64,000 bases of DNA from NCBI GenBank assembly GCA_963759175.1, contig CAVWXP010000009.1, forward strand, positions 1-64,000, read 5' to 3'. A program made the translations under genes and the position numbers. The notes under the pieces were generated by a model. That model ran no database searches and was not told the DNA's origin. It worked only from the letters and a program-made list of their open reading frames with translations. The DNA is from SZUA-442 sp963759175. GTDB lineage: Bacteria > Actinomycetota > Acidimicrobiia > Spongiisociales > UBA5794. Of this stretch, positions 48,077-56,708 are shown one piece after another. How positions within the stretch are numbered: the stretch's first letter is position 1; each line of letters starts with the position of its first letter.

Positions 48077-49332
48077 GATGCTGCGGCCCTGGCGAGGGCC
48101 TCACCGAGGTACGCGAGGTGTCGGTCCTCGTAGCGCTCGTTGAACGGCAGAACAAGCATCGAGGCGAGAGCCTCGTAGGTACCGGGGAAGCGGTCGCGCC
48201 CGTAGTCGACAGCCTCGGGGGCTGCGAGCGTGAACGGCCATCTGCTGGCCCCAAAGGTCCGCTGCTTCGTGAAAACAGCGCACTCGAAGGCAGGCTTGCG
48301 CACGTATCGAGGTGCCGAGGCGACGTCATAGTGCCGAAGTGATGCCGCCACCCGGTCGGGACCGCCCTCGATCACCGTGGGATCCACCCGTACCGCGTAT
48401 CGCCAGTACGAGTGGACGGCGCCCGATGCCACGACCGGAGGGGCCAGCCCGGGTATCGACCCGATCGCCGAGTCGAGTTGGTTGGCGCTTTCGATCCGCC
48501 GCTCTACGACTGCCTTCAGACGCTCCAACTGCGCGAGGCCGACCGCACCTTGGAGTTCGGACAGGCGGTAGTTGGGAGCGAGGAACTCATGGTCGGGATC
48601 GGCCTCGCCGTACGGCCAGGCCTTGTTGACGAAGAGGCGGATCCGACGGGCCAAGCCATCGTCAGCCGTGGCGACGAGCCCTCCCTCACCGGTGGTGATG
48701 TGTTTGCCCTGCTGGAGGCTGAAGCATCCGATATCGCCGATCGTCCCCACGGCTCGACCGCTGACCATTGCGCCGAACGCCTGGGCGGCGTCCTCGATGA
48801 CGGCGATGCCACGTGGTCGTGCGAGGGCCACGATGGCTTCGACGTCGGCCGGATTGCCGAAGAGATGCGTGACGATGATCGCCTTCGTGCGTTGAGTCAT
48901 GCGAGAACCCACCGTGGCGGCCGTCACATTGCCCGTCGTCGGATCCACGTCGGCGAACACGGGGATTGCTCCCTGGTACAGGATGGGGGCAAGCGCACCC
49001 ATGTCGGTGATCGGTGTCGTGATCACCTCATCGCCGGGCTCCGGGTCGACGGCCGCGATCGCCGTGTGCACCGCAGCGGTGCCAGACGAACATGCGGTCA
49101 CATGGGCTGTGCCGAGTGCTTCAGCGAAGACCTCCTCGAGGGTGCGCACGAACGAACCCTTCGTGGAGGTGAGGGTCCCGCTGCGCATGACGTCGGCGAG
49201 GTAGTCCAGCTCGGCGGCGCCGAATGTCCTACCCGAGGCATCCTGATCCGACGGGAGGGGCAGGACGCCATCCACCGCCCCGACGTCGATCTCCACCGAA
49301 GCTGCCTTCGACATCGCGTCAATCCCCATCAT
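48073..49332 (-). CDS. DegT/DnrJ/EryC1/StrS PLP-dependent sugar aminotransferase (WbpE/WlbC-like)
   Basis: 419-residue PLP enzyme that aminates a keto-sugar nucleotide. Family markers: TACSSGTAAVHTAIAAV, VITTPITDMGALAPILYQ, VIEDAAQAFGAM with the PLP Asp, and Schiff-base Lys in CFSLQQGKHITTGEGG; then FLAPNYRLSELQGAVGLAQL. ATG 49332 is used; other ATG codons lie a few residues downstream. First gene of the overlapping set aminotransferase-oxidoreductase-acetyltransferase-FAD enzyme-deacetylase. With a 6-dehydrogenase (candidate at 34.5 kb) this would give a 2,3-diacetamido uronate; the 2-epimerase (WbpI) is not seen. Confidence 0.9.
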   Translation of the reverse strand: MMGIDAMSKAASVEIDVGAVDGVLPLPSDQDASGRTFGAAELDYLADVMRSGTLTSTKGSFVRTLEEVFAEALGTAHVTACSSGTAAVHTAIAAVDPEPGDEVITTPITDMGALAPILYQGAIPVFADVDPTTGNVTAATVGSRMTQRTKAIIVTHLFGNPADVEAIVALARPRGIAVIEDAAQAFGAMVSGRAVGTIGDIGCFSLQQGKHITTGEGGLVATADDGLARRIRLFVNKAWPYGEADPDHEFLAPNYRLSELQGAVGLAQLERLKAVVERRIESANQLDSAIGSIPGLAPPVVASGAVHSYWRYAVRVDPTVIEGGPDRVAASLRHYDVASAPRYVRKPAFECAVFTKQRTFGASRWPFTLAAPEAVDYGRDRFPGTYEALASMLVLPFNERYEDRHLAYLGEALARAAAS

Positions 49333-49405
49333 GCACCCCCGGCGCCATCGCCCGAATCATCGTTCGTCTGCCCAGATCATCGTATGTGATTCCACTCGGC
49401 CACGG

Positions 49406-50728
49406 TTAGTCAATGTCCTCGCGCACAGAGTGACCAGTCATCGGGTCCGGCAGACGGGCAACGATGACGGCGGTCAGCACGAAGGCGATCGAGAGGCTGA
49501 GTCCGGTGAGTCCCGGACCGAGGAGTCGCACGAGCCTCTCCGAGTCGGTCAGCGCGGCGATGACCTGGTCGATGCGGAACGGATTGAAGGACGCGAACAT
49601 CACGAGGCCGAGCAACGACCACCGCAATGGCCTCGATACGGACCCACCGGCGAAGTCCGGACGTGTCAGCAACACGGCAGGGAGGAGGAGGAGCAGGAGG
49701 TCGTAGAACGAGTGGTACACACCGAGCAGGGTCGCAAGCACGATCAGCACGATGGTGGCGTCCCGATGGGTCGCGCCCCATACGGTGTTCCGGCGAACCC
49801 ACAATACGGCAGCACCGGCCGCGATCAGTGCGACACCGATCGCAACCTCGCCGACCCCCGAAGGGACGAGTCCGGTGACCATGGCGATCGTTGCCGCGAG
49901 GTCCACTCGACCTGTCGTCGTTTCGAGCGAGACCCATTCCGATGCCGCGCTGAACGCGGCGTTGTCAGAGAGCGTGGCGACGAGTTCGCCGATACCGCCG
50001 GACCACACGATGAACGGCACCATGAGAACCGCTGAGAGGATGAAGGCCGCTGCCGATCCCACGACGGCACGACGCCAACGTCCCGATGCCGCGAGGAGGG
50101 CAGCGACCGGAAGCCCGAACGACGGCTTGATGAGGGCCACGAACACCCCGATCGAACCGGGGGCGGTGCGAACCGCTGTGATAGCGAGATAGGCGCCAGC
50201 GATGAACACGATCGACGACTGCCCCGAGAAGAGGAGGTTCCTCCCCCCGTTGCTGAGGATCGCGAGCCCGGATACGGCCAGCACGGCGACGGGGCGGATG
50301 GGGTACCGCGCCAGGGACAGCACCCAAGCCGACAACGCCACGATGGCAAGGAGGCTCACGGCCGTCATGGCCGTCGCCGCCGTCGGGAACGCAACGAGCT
50401 GGAACGGGAAGTGCAGGATGAGGTATGTCGGTGGCAGGAGCGAGAACTCCTGGGCGACGGGATACGCGGCGAAGTATGCAGCGACGTCGTACGGGACGAG
50501 TCCGTCGAGGACGGCTCGCACGGAATAGAAGCTCGCATCGCGGAAGTCCCACAGCGATCCGCCCGGTGCGGTCAGATCAGCTTCGAGGTTGACGACGATC
50601 GTTCTCGTCGCAATGGCCACGGCGACGGCGAACACCACGATGGCGCCAAGCCAACCGAGGACGCGTCGTGCGGCCCTGCTCTCCGGGCTGAGCTCGCCGG
50701 ATGGGCTGCCTTCCCCGACTGACGGCAT
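49406..50728 (-). CDS. GT87/DUF2029-like membrane mannosyltransferase
   Basis: 440-residue membrane protein with about 10 helices, resembling the GT-C family GT87 (DUF2029), which uses polyprenyl-phosphate sugars outside the membrane. An acidic first loop holds LWDFRDASFYSVRAVLDGL and VPYDVAAYFAAYPVAQEFSL followed by PPTYLILHFPFQL, matching the GT87 pattern of Asp and aromatic residues after the first helix. ATG 50728 lies 4 nt beyond the stop expected for the PIG-L gene, so the two are coupled. Donor and acceptor unknown. Confidence 0.75.
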   Translation of the reverse strand: MPSVGEGSPSGELSPESRAARRVLGWLGAIVVFAVAVAIATRTIVVNLEADLTAPGGSLWDFRDASFYSVRAVLDGLVPYDVAAYFAAYPVAQEFSLLPPTYLILHFPFQLVAFPTAATAMTAVSLLAIVALSAWVLSLARYPIRPVAVLAVSGLAILSNGGRNLLFSGQSSIVFIAGAYLAITAVRTAPGSIGVFVALIKPSFGLPVAALLAASGRWRRAVVGSAAAFILSAVLMVPFIVWSGGIGELVATLSDNAAFSAASEWVSLETTTGRVDLAATIAMVTGLVPSGVGEVAIGVALIAAGAAVLWVRRNTVWGATHRDATIVLIVLATLLGVYHSFYDLLLLLLPAVLLTRPDFAGGSVSRPLRWSLLGLVMFASFNPFRIDQVIAALTDSERLVRLLGPGLTGLSLSIAFVLTAVIVARLPDPMTGHSVREDID

Positions 50729-50732
50729 TGGG

Positions 50733-53101
50733 CTATCCGATGCGGCCCGAGATGGGGAGCCACGACGACCCCACCTGGGCAGGAACGAACTCGATTGTCC
50801 GCATTCCCCGCCGTATTCGTGAACCGGAAATACATCGTCACCTGCGACGGACGGAACAACGCAGGCGAGAACACCCCATCACCATTCCAATCCCCCGCAA
50901 TCAACCGATCATCAGGATTCCCGAAAATGAACGACGCATCCGCATTCCCCTGCGAATGCGAGTTCCGGAAATACACCAGACCCGTCGACTCACGATGCAA
51001 CCCAACCGTCTCGACACCATCACCATCGAAATCACCCACAAACGGCTTGTCACCAGGATTCCCGAACACATACGAGAACTCCGCAGCACCCAAACCGCCA
51101 CCATCGGTACCCAACTCATTGATGATGTAGAACGTCTGATTCGACGGCCGATAGATCGAGATGGTGTCGCAGCCGTTCCCGTCGAAGTCCCCCGCAATCG
51201 GGATATCACCCGGATTCCCGAAGAAGAACGAGATATCAGCAGGACCCTGCGTATTCGTCTGCCTCAGATACACGAACCCATCCGACTGGCGATACAACCC
51301 GGGCGTCTCCACACCATCGCAGTCCCAGTCACCGAACACCGGCGTGTCACCGGGGTTGCCGAAGAAGAAGCTATTCACGACGGCTCCGTCGCCGTCATAG
51401 AGGAACCAACGTCCCTGGGTGACGTCAACGAGCCCGGTCGTGTGAACGGCAGACGCGATGGTCAGCTTCACGGTGGCGACGGTCGACAGCTTGCCGCCGG
51501 CATCCTTGGCCCGGTACGTGAACGAATCCGACGTCGTCTCCGACCCGTCATGGGTATACGTGAACGACCCATCCGCATTCAACGTCACCGACCCATTCGC
51601 CGGATCCGAGACCTTCACCGCCGTCACACCGCCACCCTCGGGATCAGAATCGTTCCCCAACACGCCCGGCGCCACGCGCGCCACGATGCCACCCCGCACG
51701 ACGGCATAGGGGCCGTCGTCGACCGCGATCGGACTGTCGTTGACGGGCGTCACCGCGATCGACACCGTTGCCATCGAGCCGTCGAGCCCTCCTTGCACCG
51801 GTCGATACGTGAACGAATCCGACGTCGTCTCCGACCCGTCATGGGTGTACGTGAACGACCCATTCGCATTCACCGTCACCGATCCGTGTGCAGGATCCGA
51901 GAGCTTGACGGCCGTCATGGCTCCCCCCACGGTGCCCTCGTCGTCGTTCGAGAGGACCCCCGGTGCACCGACCACGCGTGTGGCTCCCTCCGCCACCGTG
52001 TAGGTGTCGCCGACACCTACCGGGGCGGTCGGCGGCGATCCGTACGACGTCGCCCAGAAGATCTCGTCTCTGTGGGCGAATCGACGGATGAATCCTCCGT
52101 CGAGGTCGGCCTGCGAGGCGTGGGCCTCGATTGCCCGGTACTTGAGGTTCTGACCGAGATTCGGATCCTGCATCGATGCCGGGACGATGTAGCTGTCCCG
52201 ATCGTCCCATGCAACGACACATCCCGGACACGTCTCGGACCAAGATGAGGTGGATGCACAATCCTCGTCGATCGGAACCGTGGGGTCCGCTGCGTCCGGC
52301 CACTGGACGACGCACGGTCCATTGGCGATGTGGACGATGGTCGTGTGCAGCGTTGCGCGATACGGATTGACTCCGCCACTGGTCGCGTCGACGAGGTCCT
52401 CCAGAGCTGTCGCCACGACCGCCCATGTCGCGAAGTGATCAGGGTGACGCTCATCCTCACCTGTAGTGAAGATGTGGTCCGGCCGATACGTCGAAAGCAG
52501 GGCGTAGATGTCGTCGTAGAGATCGCTGTTCTCCTTGAACCCACCGTTGTACTGGCCGTGCTGCTCACCGACTCCATTCCGGTAGTCGAACCAGTCAGTG
52601 CCACCGAGGCCGTTGCCCACGAATCCATACGTCTCGGTGCGCGACGTGTGTTGAAGTGTGGAGTTGTTCCACACGCTCCCAACGTCGCCGTCGGGGTATC
52701 CAAGGAAGATCAGACGGTTCTCATCGAACGTGCCACCCTGGATGAGACTCTGTGCGGCGATGGCCTCGAGCTGGCGGGTCTCAGGGTATGTCAGGGTCGG
52801 CAGATCCGCAGTACGCGGTGTCGGCATCCGAATCCAGCGTCTCGCAGTAGTCGCCGTTGGTGATGTAGGCGATCCGCACGTCCGAGGCACGCGAGATGAT
52901 GCCCGCCGCCGTGATCACGTCGTCGTCCGGATGCGGGGCGATCACGAGGATCGAGTCGTTGTCGAAGTCGACGGTTGCGGCCGACGCTCCATGGGTCGTG
53001 AACGCCGTCAGCGCGGCGACCGCACATGCGATCGCCGCGCCGTAGACGGCCATTCTCGTGGTGCGTCGAGCCACCAGTCGATGGTGTTCTCGAGTTGTCA
53101 C
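50733..53101 (-). CDS. Secreted PIG-L-type deacetylase with cadherin-like units and propeller cassette (two frameshifts)
   Basis: About 789 residues. Signal peptide AIACAVAALTAFTTHGASA, then a PIG-L/LmbE domain with zinc motifs LVIAPHPDDDVITAAG and ERHPDHFATWAVV plus YITNGDYCE; cytoplasmic relatives deacetylate GlcNAc-containing lipids or thiols. Two cadherin-like units follow (NGSFTYTHDGSETTSDSFTY twice), then the propeller module. An extra base near 52810 splits the PIG-L domain between its two metal motifs. A second, an extra A near 50796, changes the last 21 residues and carries the frame into the next gene; without it the protein ends in TWLPISGRIG at 50733. GTG 53101 behind AGGAG; ATG 53053 is the alternative start. 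Confidence 0.75.
50738..51312 (-). repeat. Propeller cassette B3 (PIG-L gene)
   Basis: Almost identical to B1/B2, but interrupted at about 51156-51195 by a stretch using other codons (SIYRPSN flanked by GDFDGNGCDTI). Beyond 51312 it becomes host-like. The mosaic indicates partial gene conversion between cassettes. Confidence 0.8.
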
Positions 53102-53108
53102 AGGCTCC

Positions 53109-54131
53109 TCAGGACAGGATGCTTGCGTGCACAGCCGGATTGAGGTTGTACTCGATGGCCTCGGTGAACGTCTGGACCTTGCCGCGTTTCGGCTCCCAGC
53201 CCAGCGACTGAAGCTTCGAGATGTCCGGCGGAACCCGGTCCATGTCCTCGTAGCCCTTGCCGTAGAAATCCTCACCGGAGATCTCGATCAGTTCGTTGAC
53301 GGGCGCAGCACCGGTGAGCTCCTCGTACAGCTCGGTCATGAGCGCCGCGAGCTCGCGGATCGACATGTCCGTCTCGGGATTGCCGATGTTGTAGATCTGG
53401 TTCGACGCCCTCGGGTCGGCCACGAGAATCGAGAACGCATCGGATGCGTCATCGATGTGGGTGAAGCTCCGACGCTGCTCCCCGCCGTCGACGAGGTACA
53501 TCGGTCCACCCGTGATCAACGCCGACATGAAGTGGGCGAACACCCTCGGGCCTCCAACGGTTCCTGCCTCGACGAGGTAGTCGAATCGGGGACCGACGAA
53601 GTTGAACGGGCGAATGATCGTGTAGTCGAGGTCGCCGCGGAGGCCATGTGCATGCAGGATCCGCTCCAGGAACTGCTTACCCGCCGCATAGATCCACCGC
53701 TGCTTCGATGTCGGACCCATGATGAGGTCGGACGTGTCCTCGTTGTATGCGCCATCACGACCGGACTTCCCGTAGACCTCCGAGGTCGAGTACTGGATCA
53801 GCCGCTTGCCGTGCTTGACGCACATGTTGGTGATGGTGATGTTCTCGAAGAAGTTCAGCTGCACGACGTCGAGCGGAGACTGGACGTAGATGCTCGGGTT
53901 GGCGTACGCCACGAGGTCGACGACGACATCGGTGGCCTTGACGAGCTCCTCGAGCTCATCGTGGGCGGCGGTGATGTCCATGTCGATGTACGTGAAGTTC
54001 GGACCCTCGATGCCCGCGAGCTTCGATGAGGTCTGATCCACCCCGATGACTTCATGTTCCCCGCGTACGATCAGATGACCGACGAGGTTGGAACCGATGA
54101 AGCCCCCGGCCCCTATCAGCAACAGTTTCAC
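53109..54131 (-). CDS. NAD-dependent epimerase/dehydratase (ArnA-like extended SDR)
   Basis: 340-residue nucleotide-sugar modifying SDR. N-terminal VKLLLIGAGGFIGSNLVGHL, then LVAYANPSIYVQSPLDVV, STSEVYGKSGRD, catalytic YAAGKQFLERILHAHG, RPFNFVGPRFDY and RSFTHIDDASDAFSILV. The pattern is closest to the ArnA C-terminal UDP-glucuronate decarboxylase group. If a UDP-glucuronate is made by the dehydrogenase at 34.5 kb, this enzyme could give a UDP-4-keto-pentose, which is inference. Start GTG 54131 has AAGGAGT at ideal spacing. The secreted PIG-L gene begins 8 bp after its stop. Confidence 0.85.
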   Translation of the reverse strand: MKLLLIGAGGFIGSNLVGHLIVRGEHEVIGVDQTSSKLAGIEGPNFTYIDMDITAAHDELEELVKATDVVVDLVAYANPSIYVQSPLDVVQLNFFENITITNMCVKHGKRLIQYSTSEVYGKSGRDGAYNEDTSDLIMGPTSKQRWIYAAGKQFLERILHAHGLRGDLDYTIIRPFNFVGPRFDYLVEAGTVGGPRVFAHFMSALITGGPMYLVDGGEQRRSFTHIDDASDAFSILVADPRASNQIYNIGNPETDMSIRELAALMTELYEELTGAAPVNELIEISGEDFYGKGYEDMDRVPPDISKLQSLGWEPKRGKVQTFTEAIEYNLNPAVHASILS

Positions 54132-54207
54132 GACTACTCCTTGTGTTCGTGTATACGGTGACTCGTGCAAGCGGCTCCAGCCGCCGTGAACTCGTTCCTG
54201 GCCCTAC

Positions 54208-54903
54208 TCAGTGTCCCTTGTTCGATCCCAGCATCGCCTTCGGCGTCCTGGCGACGATCTTCAGATCCTGCACCAGGCTGACATCGTCGACATATGCGAC
54301 ATCGATGTGCGTGGCCTCATGCATGGGAACGTCACCGCGTGCCGACACCTGCCAGAGACCGGTCAGTCCCGGCTTGACCTCGTGGCGCCGATGCTGCCAC
54401 GGCTCGTAGCGTTCGACGATGCTCGGGAGTTCCGGCCTGGGACCGATGAGGCTCATGTGGCCGAAGGCAAGGTTCCAGAACTGGGGGATCTCGTCGAGGG
54501 ACCACTTGCGGAGAAACCGCCCGAGATCGGTGTGACGGGGATCATCCATCGACTTGTGGTTGACCCGACGTTCCTGACCATCGAAGGACACCACATCACC
54601 GCGACGATCCGGCATCATCGTGCGGAACTTGTAGACCGTGAACGGGCGACCGAATCGACCGACACGCTCCTGTGTGAAGACGGCGGGTCGTCCCATCTGC
54701 CACCAGATGAGTGGAACGATGACCGCAACGAGTGGCAGCGTCAGGATCGTGAGGATGACACCAGCCAGCCGATCGACGACGGGTTTGCCGAATCGCTCGT
54801 AGACCCCTGGTGAATGGGTGTCGGGAACGGCGCGGAGTCGGGCGCGTTCGTCAATGTTCTGCCCGATGTCGAGCGCCTCAGCGCTCCGCTCGCGCTTGGC
54901 CAC
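54208..54903 (-). CDS. Polyprenyl-phosphate sugar-1-phosphate transferase (initiating enzyme)
   Basis: Bacterial sugar transferase (WcaJ/WbaP C-terminal type) that starts repeat-unit synthesis by moving hexose-1-phosphate to undecaprenyl phosphate. About 231 residues, the short form without the N-terminal multi-helix domain. One membrane segment LAGVILTILTLPLVAVIVPL, then FTQERVGRFGRPFTVYKFRTM, FLRKWSLDEIPQFWNLAFG, MSLIGPRPELP and KPGLTGLWQVSARGD. The GTG at 54903 is behind AAGG and a good promoter lies at 54936-54963, which excludes the longer reading from 54963. Confidence 0.92.
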   Translation of the reverse strand: MAKRERSAEALDIGQNIDERARLRAVPDTHSPGVYERFGKPVVDRLAGVILTILTLPLVAVIVPLIWWQMGRPAVFTQERVGRFGRPFTVYKFRTMMPDRRGDVVSFDGQERRVNHKSMDDPRHTDLGRFLRKWSLDEIPQFWNLAFGHMSLIGPRPELPSIVERYEPWQHRRHEVKPGLTGLWQVSARGDVPMHEATHIDVAYVDDVSLVQDLKIVARTPKAMLGSNKGH

Positions 54904-54935
54904 GAGGGTACCTTCCTTAGATCCGCCTGCCACGA

Positions 54936-54963
54936 AGTATATGGCTGCCCTTGAGTGCCACAA
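54936..54963 (-). promoter_or_regulatory. Putative promoter of the sugar-transferase gene
   Basis: Minus strand TTGTGG (54958-54963), 16-nt spacer, TATACT (54936-54941), five of six to the -10 consensus. It gives a leader of about 26 nt containing AAGG. It separates the rfb genes from the downstream transcription unit. Confidence 0.5.
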
Positions 54964-55008
54964 GAGGCAACTCGTTCGACGCAGAGTAACTAGTCCGCTA
55001 CTCCACGT

Positions 55009-55845
55009 TTACGGCAGGTGCTCGACGACCTCGGCGAGCGCGACGCGATAATCGCGCATTGGCGAAAGACCCAGTTCCTGGATCCGTTCGGAATCCAGCA
55101 CCGAATTCGCCGGACGCCTCGCGGGTGTCGGGTACTCCGCGGTGGAACACGGATGGACCGTGCGTGGATCGATGCTGGCCTGCTCGGCGATGGCGACAGC
55201 GACGTCGTACCACGATGCGACTCCGTCGTTGGCGAGGTGCAAGATCCCCTCCGCTTCCGCGTCGAGGGCATCGAGCGTTCCCGTCACCAGATCGTCCACG
55301 AAGGTCGGGTGCCCGATCTGGTCATCGACGACCTTCACCACCCCACGGCGCATGTGGCCGAGGATCACGGAAGCGAAGCTCCGGTGCGTTGCGGACATCA
55401 CCCACGATGTGCGGATGATCAGCGACGATCCGAGCGCACCGACCGCAGCGATCTCGCCCTCACGCTTCGACCGCCCGTACATGTTGATCGGATCCGGAGC
55501 GTCGCTCTCGAGATACGGGGTGGCCTTCGTGCCATCGAACACATAGTCGGTCGAATAGGTGACGAATCGTGCCCCGATGTCGGCGCACACCTCGGCGAGC
55601 CTGCCGACGGCGACCGCGTTGATGGCGCGAGCCGTCTCGGGATCGGATTCCGCCGCATCGACAGCCGTGTACGCCGCGCAGTTGATCACCGTGCGCGGCC
55701 CCAGCGTGACCAGGACCTCAGCGATCGCATCGGTATCGCCCAGGTCCAGCTGCGAACGATCGAGGCACGTGCCATCGGTCCCGAGCCGTTTCCGAAAGGC
55801 GGTGCCGAGTTGCCCCGCCGATCCCGTGACGACGATCGATGTCAC
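55009..55845 (-). CDS. rfbD: dTDP-4-dehydrorhamnose reductase
   Basis: Last step of dTDP-L-rhamnose synthesis: NAD(P)H reduction of dTDP-4-keto-L-rhamnose. 278 residues. SDR features: SIVVTGSAGQLGTAFRKRLG, VINCAAYTAVDAAESDPE, VTYSTDYVFDGTKATPY, catalytic YGRSKREGE, and IIRTSWVMSA. GTG start at 55845 overlaps the rfbA stop (GTGA). A much longer open frame upstream is only read-through of rfbA in another frame. Confidence 0.94.
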   Translation of the reverse strand: MTSIVVTGSAGQLGTAFRKRLGTDGTCLDRSQLDLGDTDAIAEVLVTLGPRTVINCAAYTAVDAAESDPETARAINAVAVGRLAEVCADIGARFVTYSTDYVFDGTKATPYLESDAPDPINMYGRSKREGEIAAVGALGSSLIIRTSWVMSATHRSFASVILGHMRRGVVKVVDDQIGHPTFVDDLVTGTLDALDAEAEGILHLANDGVASWYDVAVAIAEQASIDPRTVHPCSTAEYPTPARRPANSVLDSERIQELGLSPMRDYRVALAEVVEHLP

Positions 55846-56708
55846 GCAGCGCCTTCGGCGAGAACACCCTCGATGTATTCGCGGTACCCGCTCTTCGGCA
55901 TCTCCTCCACGAGGGCAGCCAATTGGTCGGCGTCGAGGTATCCCTGGTGGAGAGCGATCTCCTCGAGACAGGCGATCTTGAATCCCTGTCGATGCTCGAT
56001 CGTGGCAATGAAATTCGCCGCCTCGAGCAGTGAGTCGTGCGTCCCCGAGTCCAACCACGCGACCCCCCTCCCCAACATCCGAGCACGAAGGGTGCCTCTT
56101 TCCATGTACGCACGGTTGAGGTCGGTGATCTCGAGCTCGCCCCGATCGGACGGATCGAGAGCCCTGGCGAGTGCAACGACCTGGTTGTCGTACAGGTACA
56201 GGCCCGGAACGGCGAAGTGGGACTTGGGACGATCGGGCTTCTCCTCGAGCGAGATCACGGTGTCGCCGTCGAGCTCCACGACGCCGTATCGCTGGGGATC
56301 CTTGACGGGATAGGCGAAGACCGCTGCACCGGTGTCGAACGAGGCGGCGAGATCGGCAAGACCGAGGTCGCCGTAGAAGATGTTGTCTCCGAGGATGAGC
56401 GTGACGGAGTCCGAACCGATGAAGTCGGCGCCGATCAGGAACGCCTCGGCGATGCCACGCGGTTGGTCCTGGATCGCGTAGCCGATCGAGATCCCCCACT
56501 GCGACCCGTCTCCGAGCAGCGACTCGAAACGCGGTACGTCGCTTGGTGTCGAGATGAGGAGTATCTCGCGGATTCCCGCATCCATGAGGGTGGCGAGGGG
56601 GTAATAGATCATCGGCTTGTCGTACACCGGTTGGAGTTGCTTGCTCGCGACGCGTGTCATCGGATCCAGGCGTGTTCCCGCTCCCCCGGCCAGCACGATC
56701 CCCTTCAT
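55842..56708 (-). CDS. rfbA: Glucose-1-phosphate thymidylyltransferase
   Basis: First step of dTDP-rhamnose synthesis, making dTDP-glucose from glucose-1-phosphate and dTTP. 288 residues. MKGIVLAGGAGTRLDPMTR with the nucleotide-binding glycine loop, SKQLQPVYDKPMIYYPL, LILGDNIFYGDLG, PVKDPQRYGVVE, ISLEEKPDRPKSHFAV and LDSGTHDSLLEAANFI are all diagnostic. Start ATG 56708 overlaps the rfbB stop (ATGA); its own stop overlaps rfbD. Confidence 0.96.
   Translation of the reverse strand: MKGIVLAGGAGTRLDPMTRVASKQLQPVYDKPMIYYPLATLMDAGIREILLISTPSDVPRFESLLGDGSQWGISIGYAIQDQPRGIAEAFLIGADFIGSDSVTLILGDNIFYGDLGLADLAASFDTGAAVFAYPVKDPQRYGVVELDGDTVISLEEKPDRPKSHFAVPGLYLYDNQVVALARALDPSDRGELEITDLNRAYMERGTLRARMLGRGVAWLDSGTHDSLLEAANFIATIEHRQGFKIACLEEIALHQGYLDADQLAALVEEMPKSGYREYIEGVLAEGAA

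Noticed and set aside
30688..52248. Further plus-strand Arg/Ile/Pro-rich repeat frames opposite the B cassettes
   Set aside because: Same antisense effect of GGNAAYCCNGGN-type repeats; no start context or known family.
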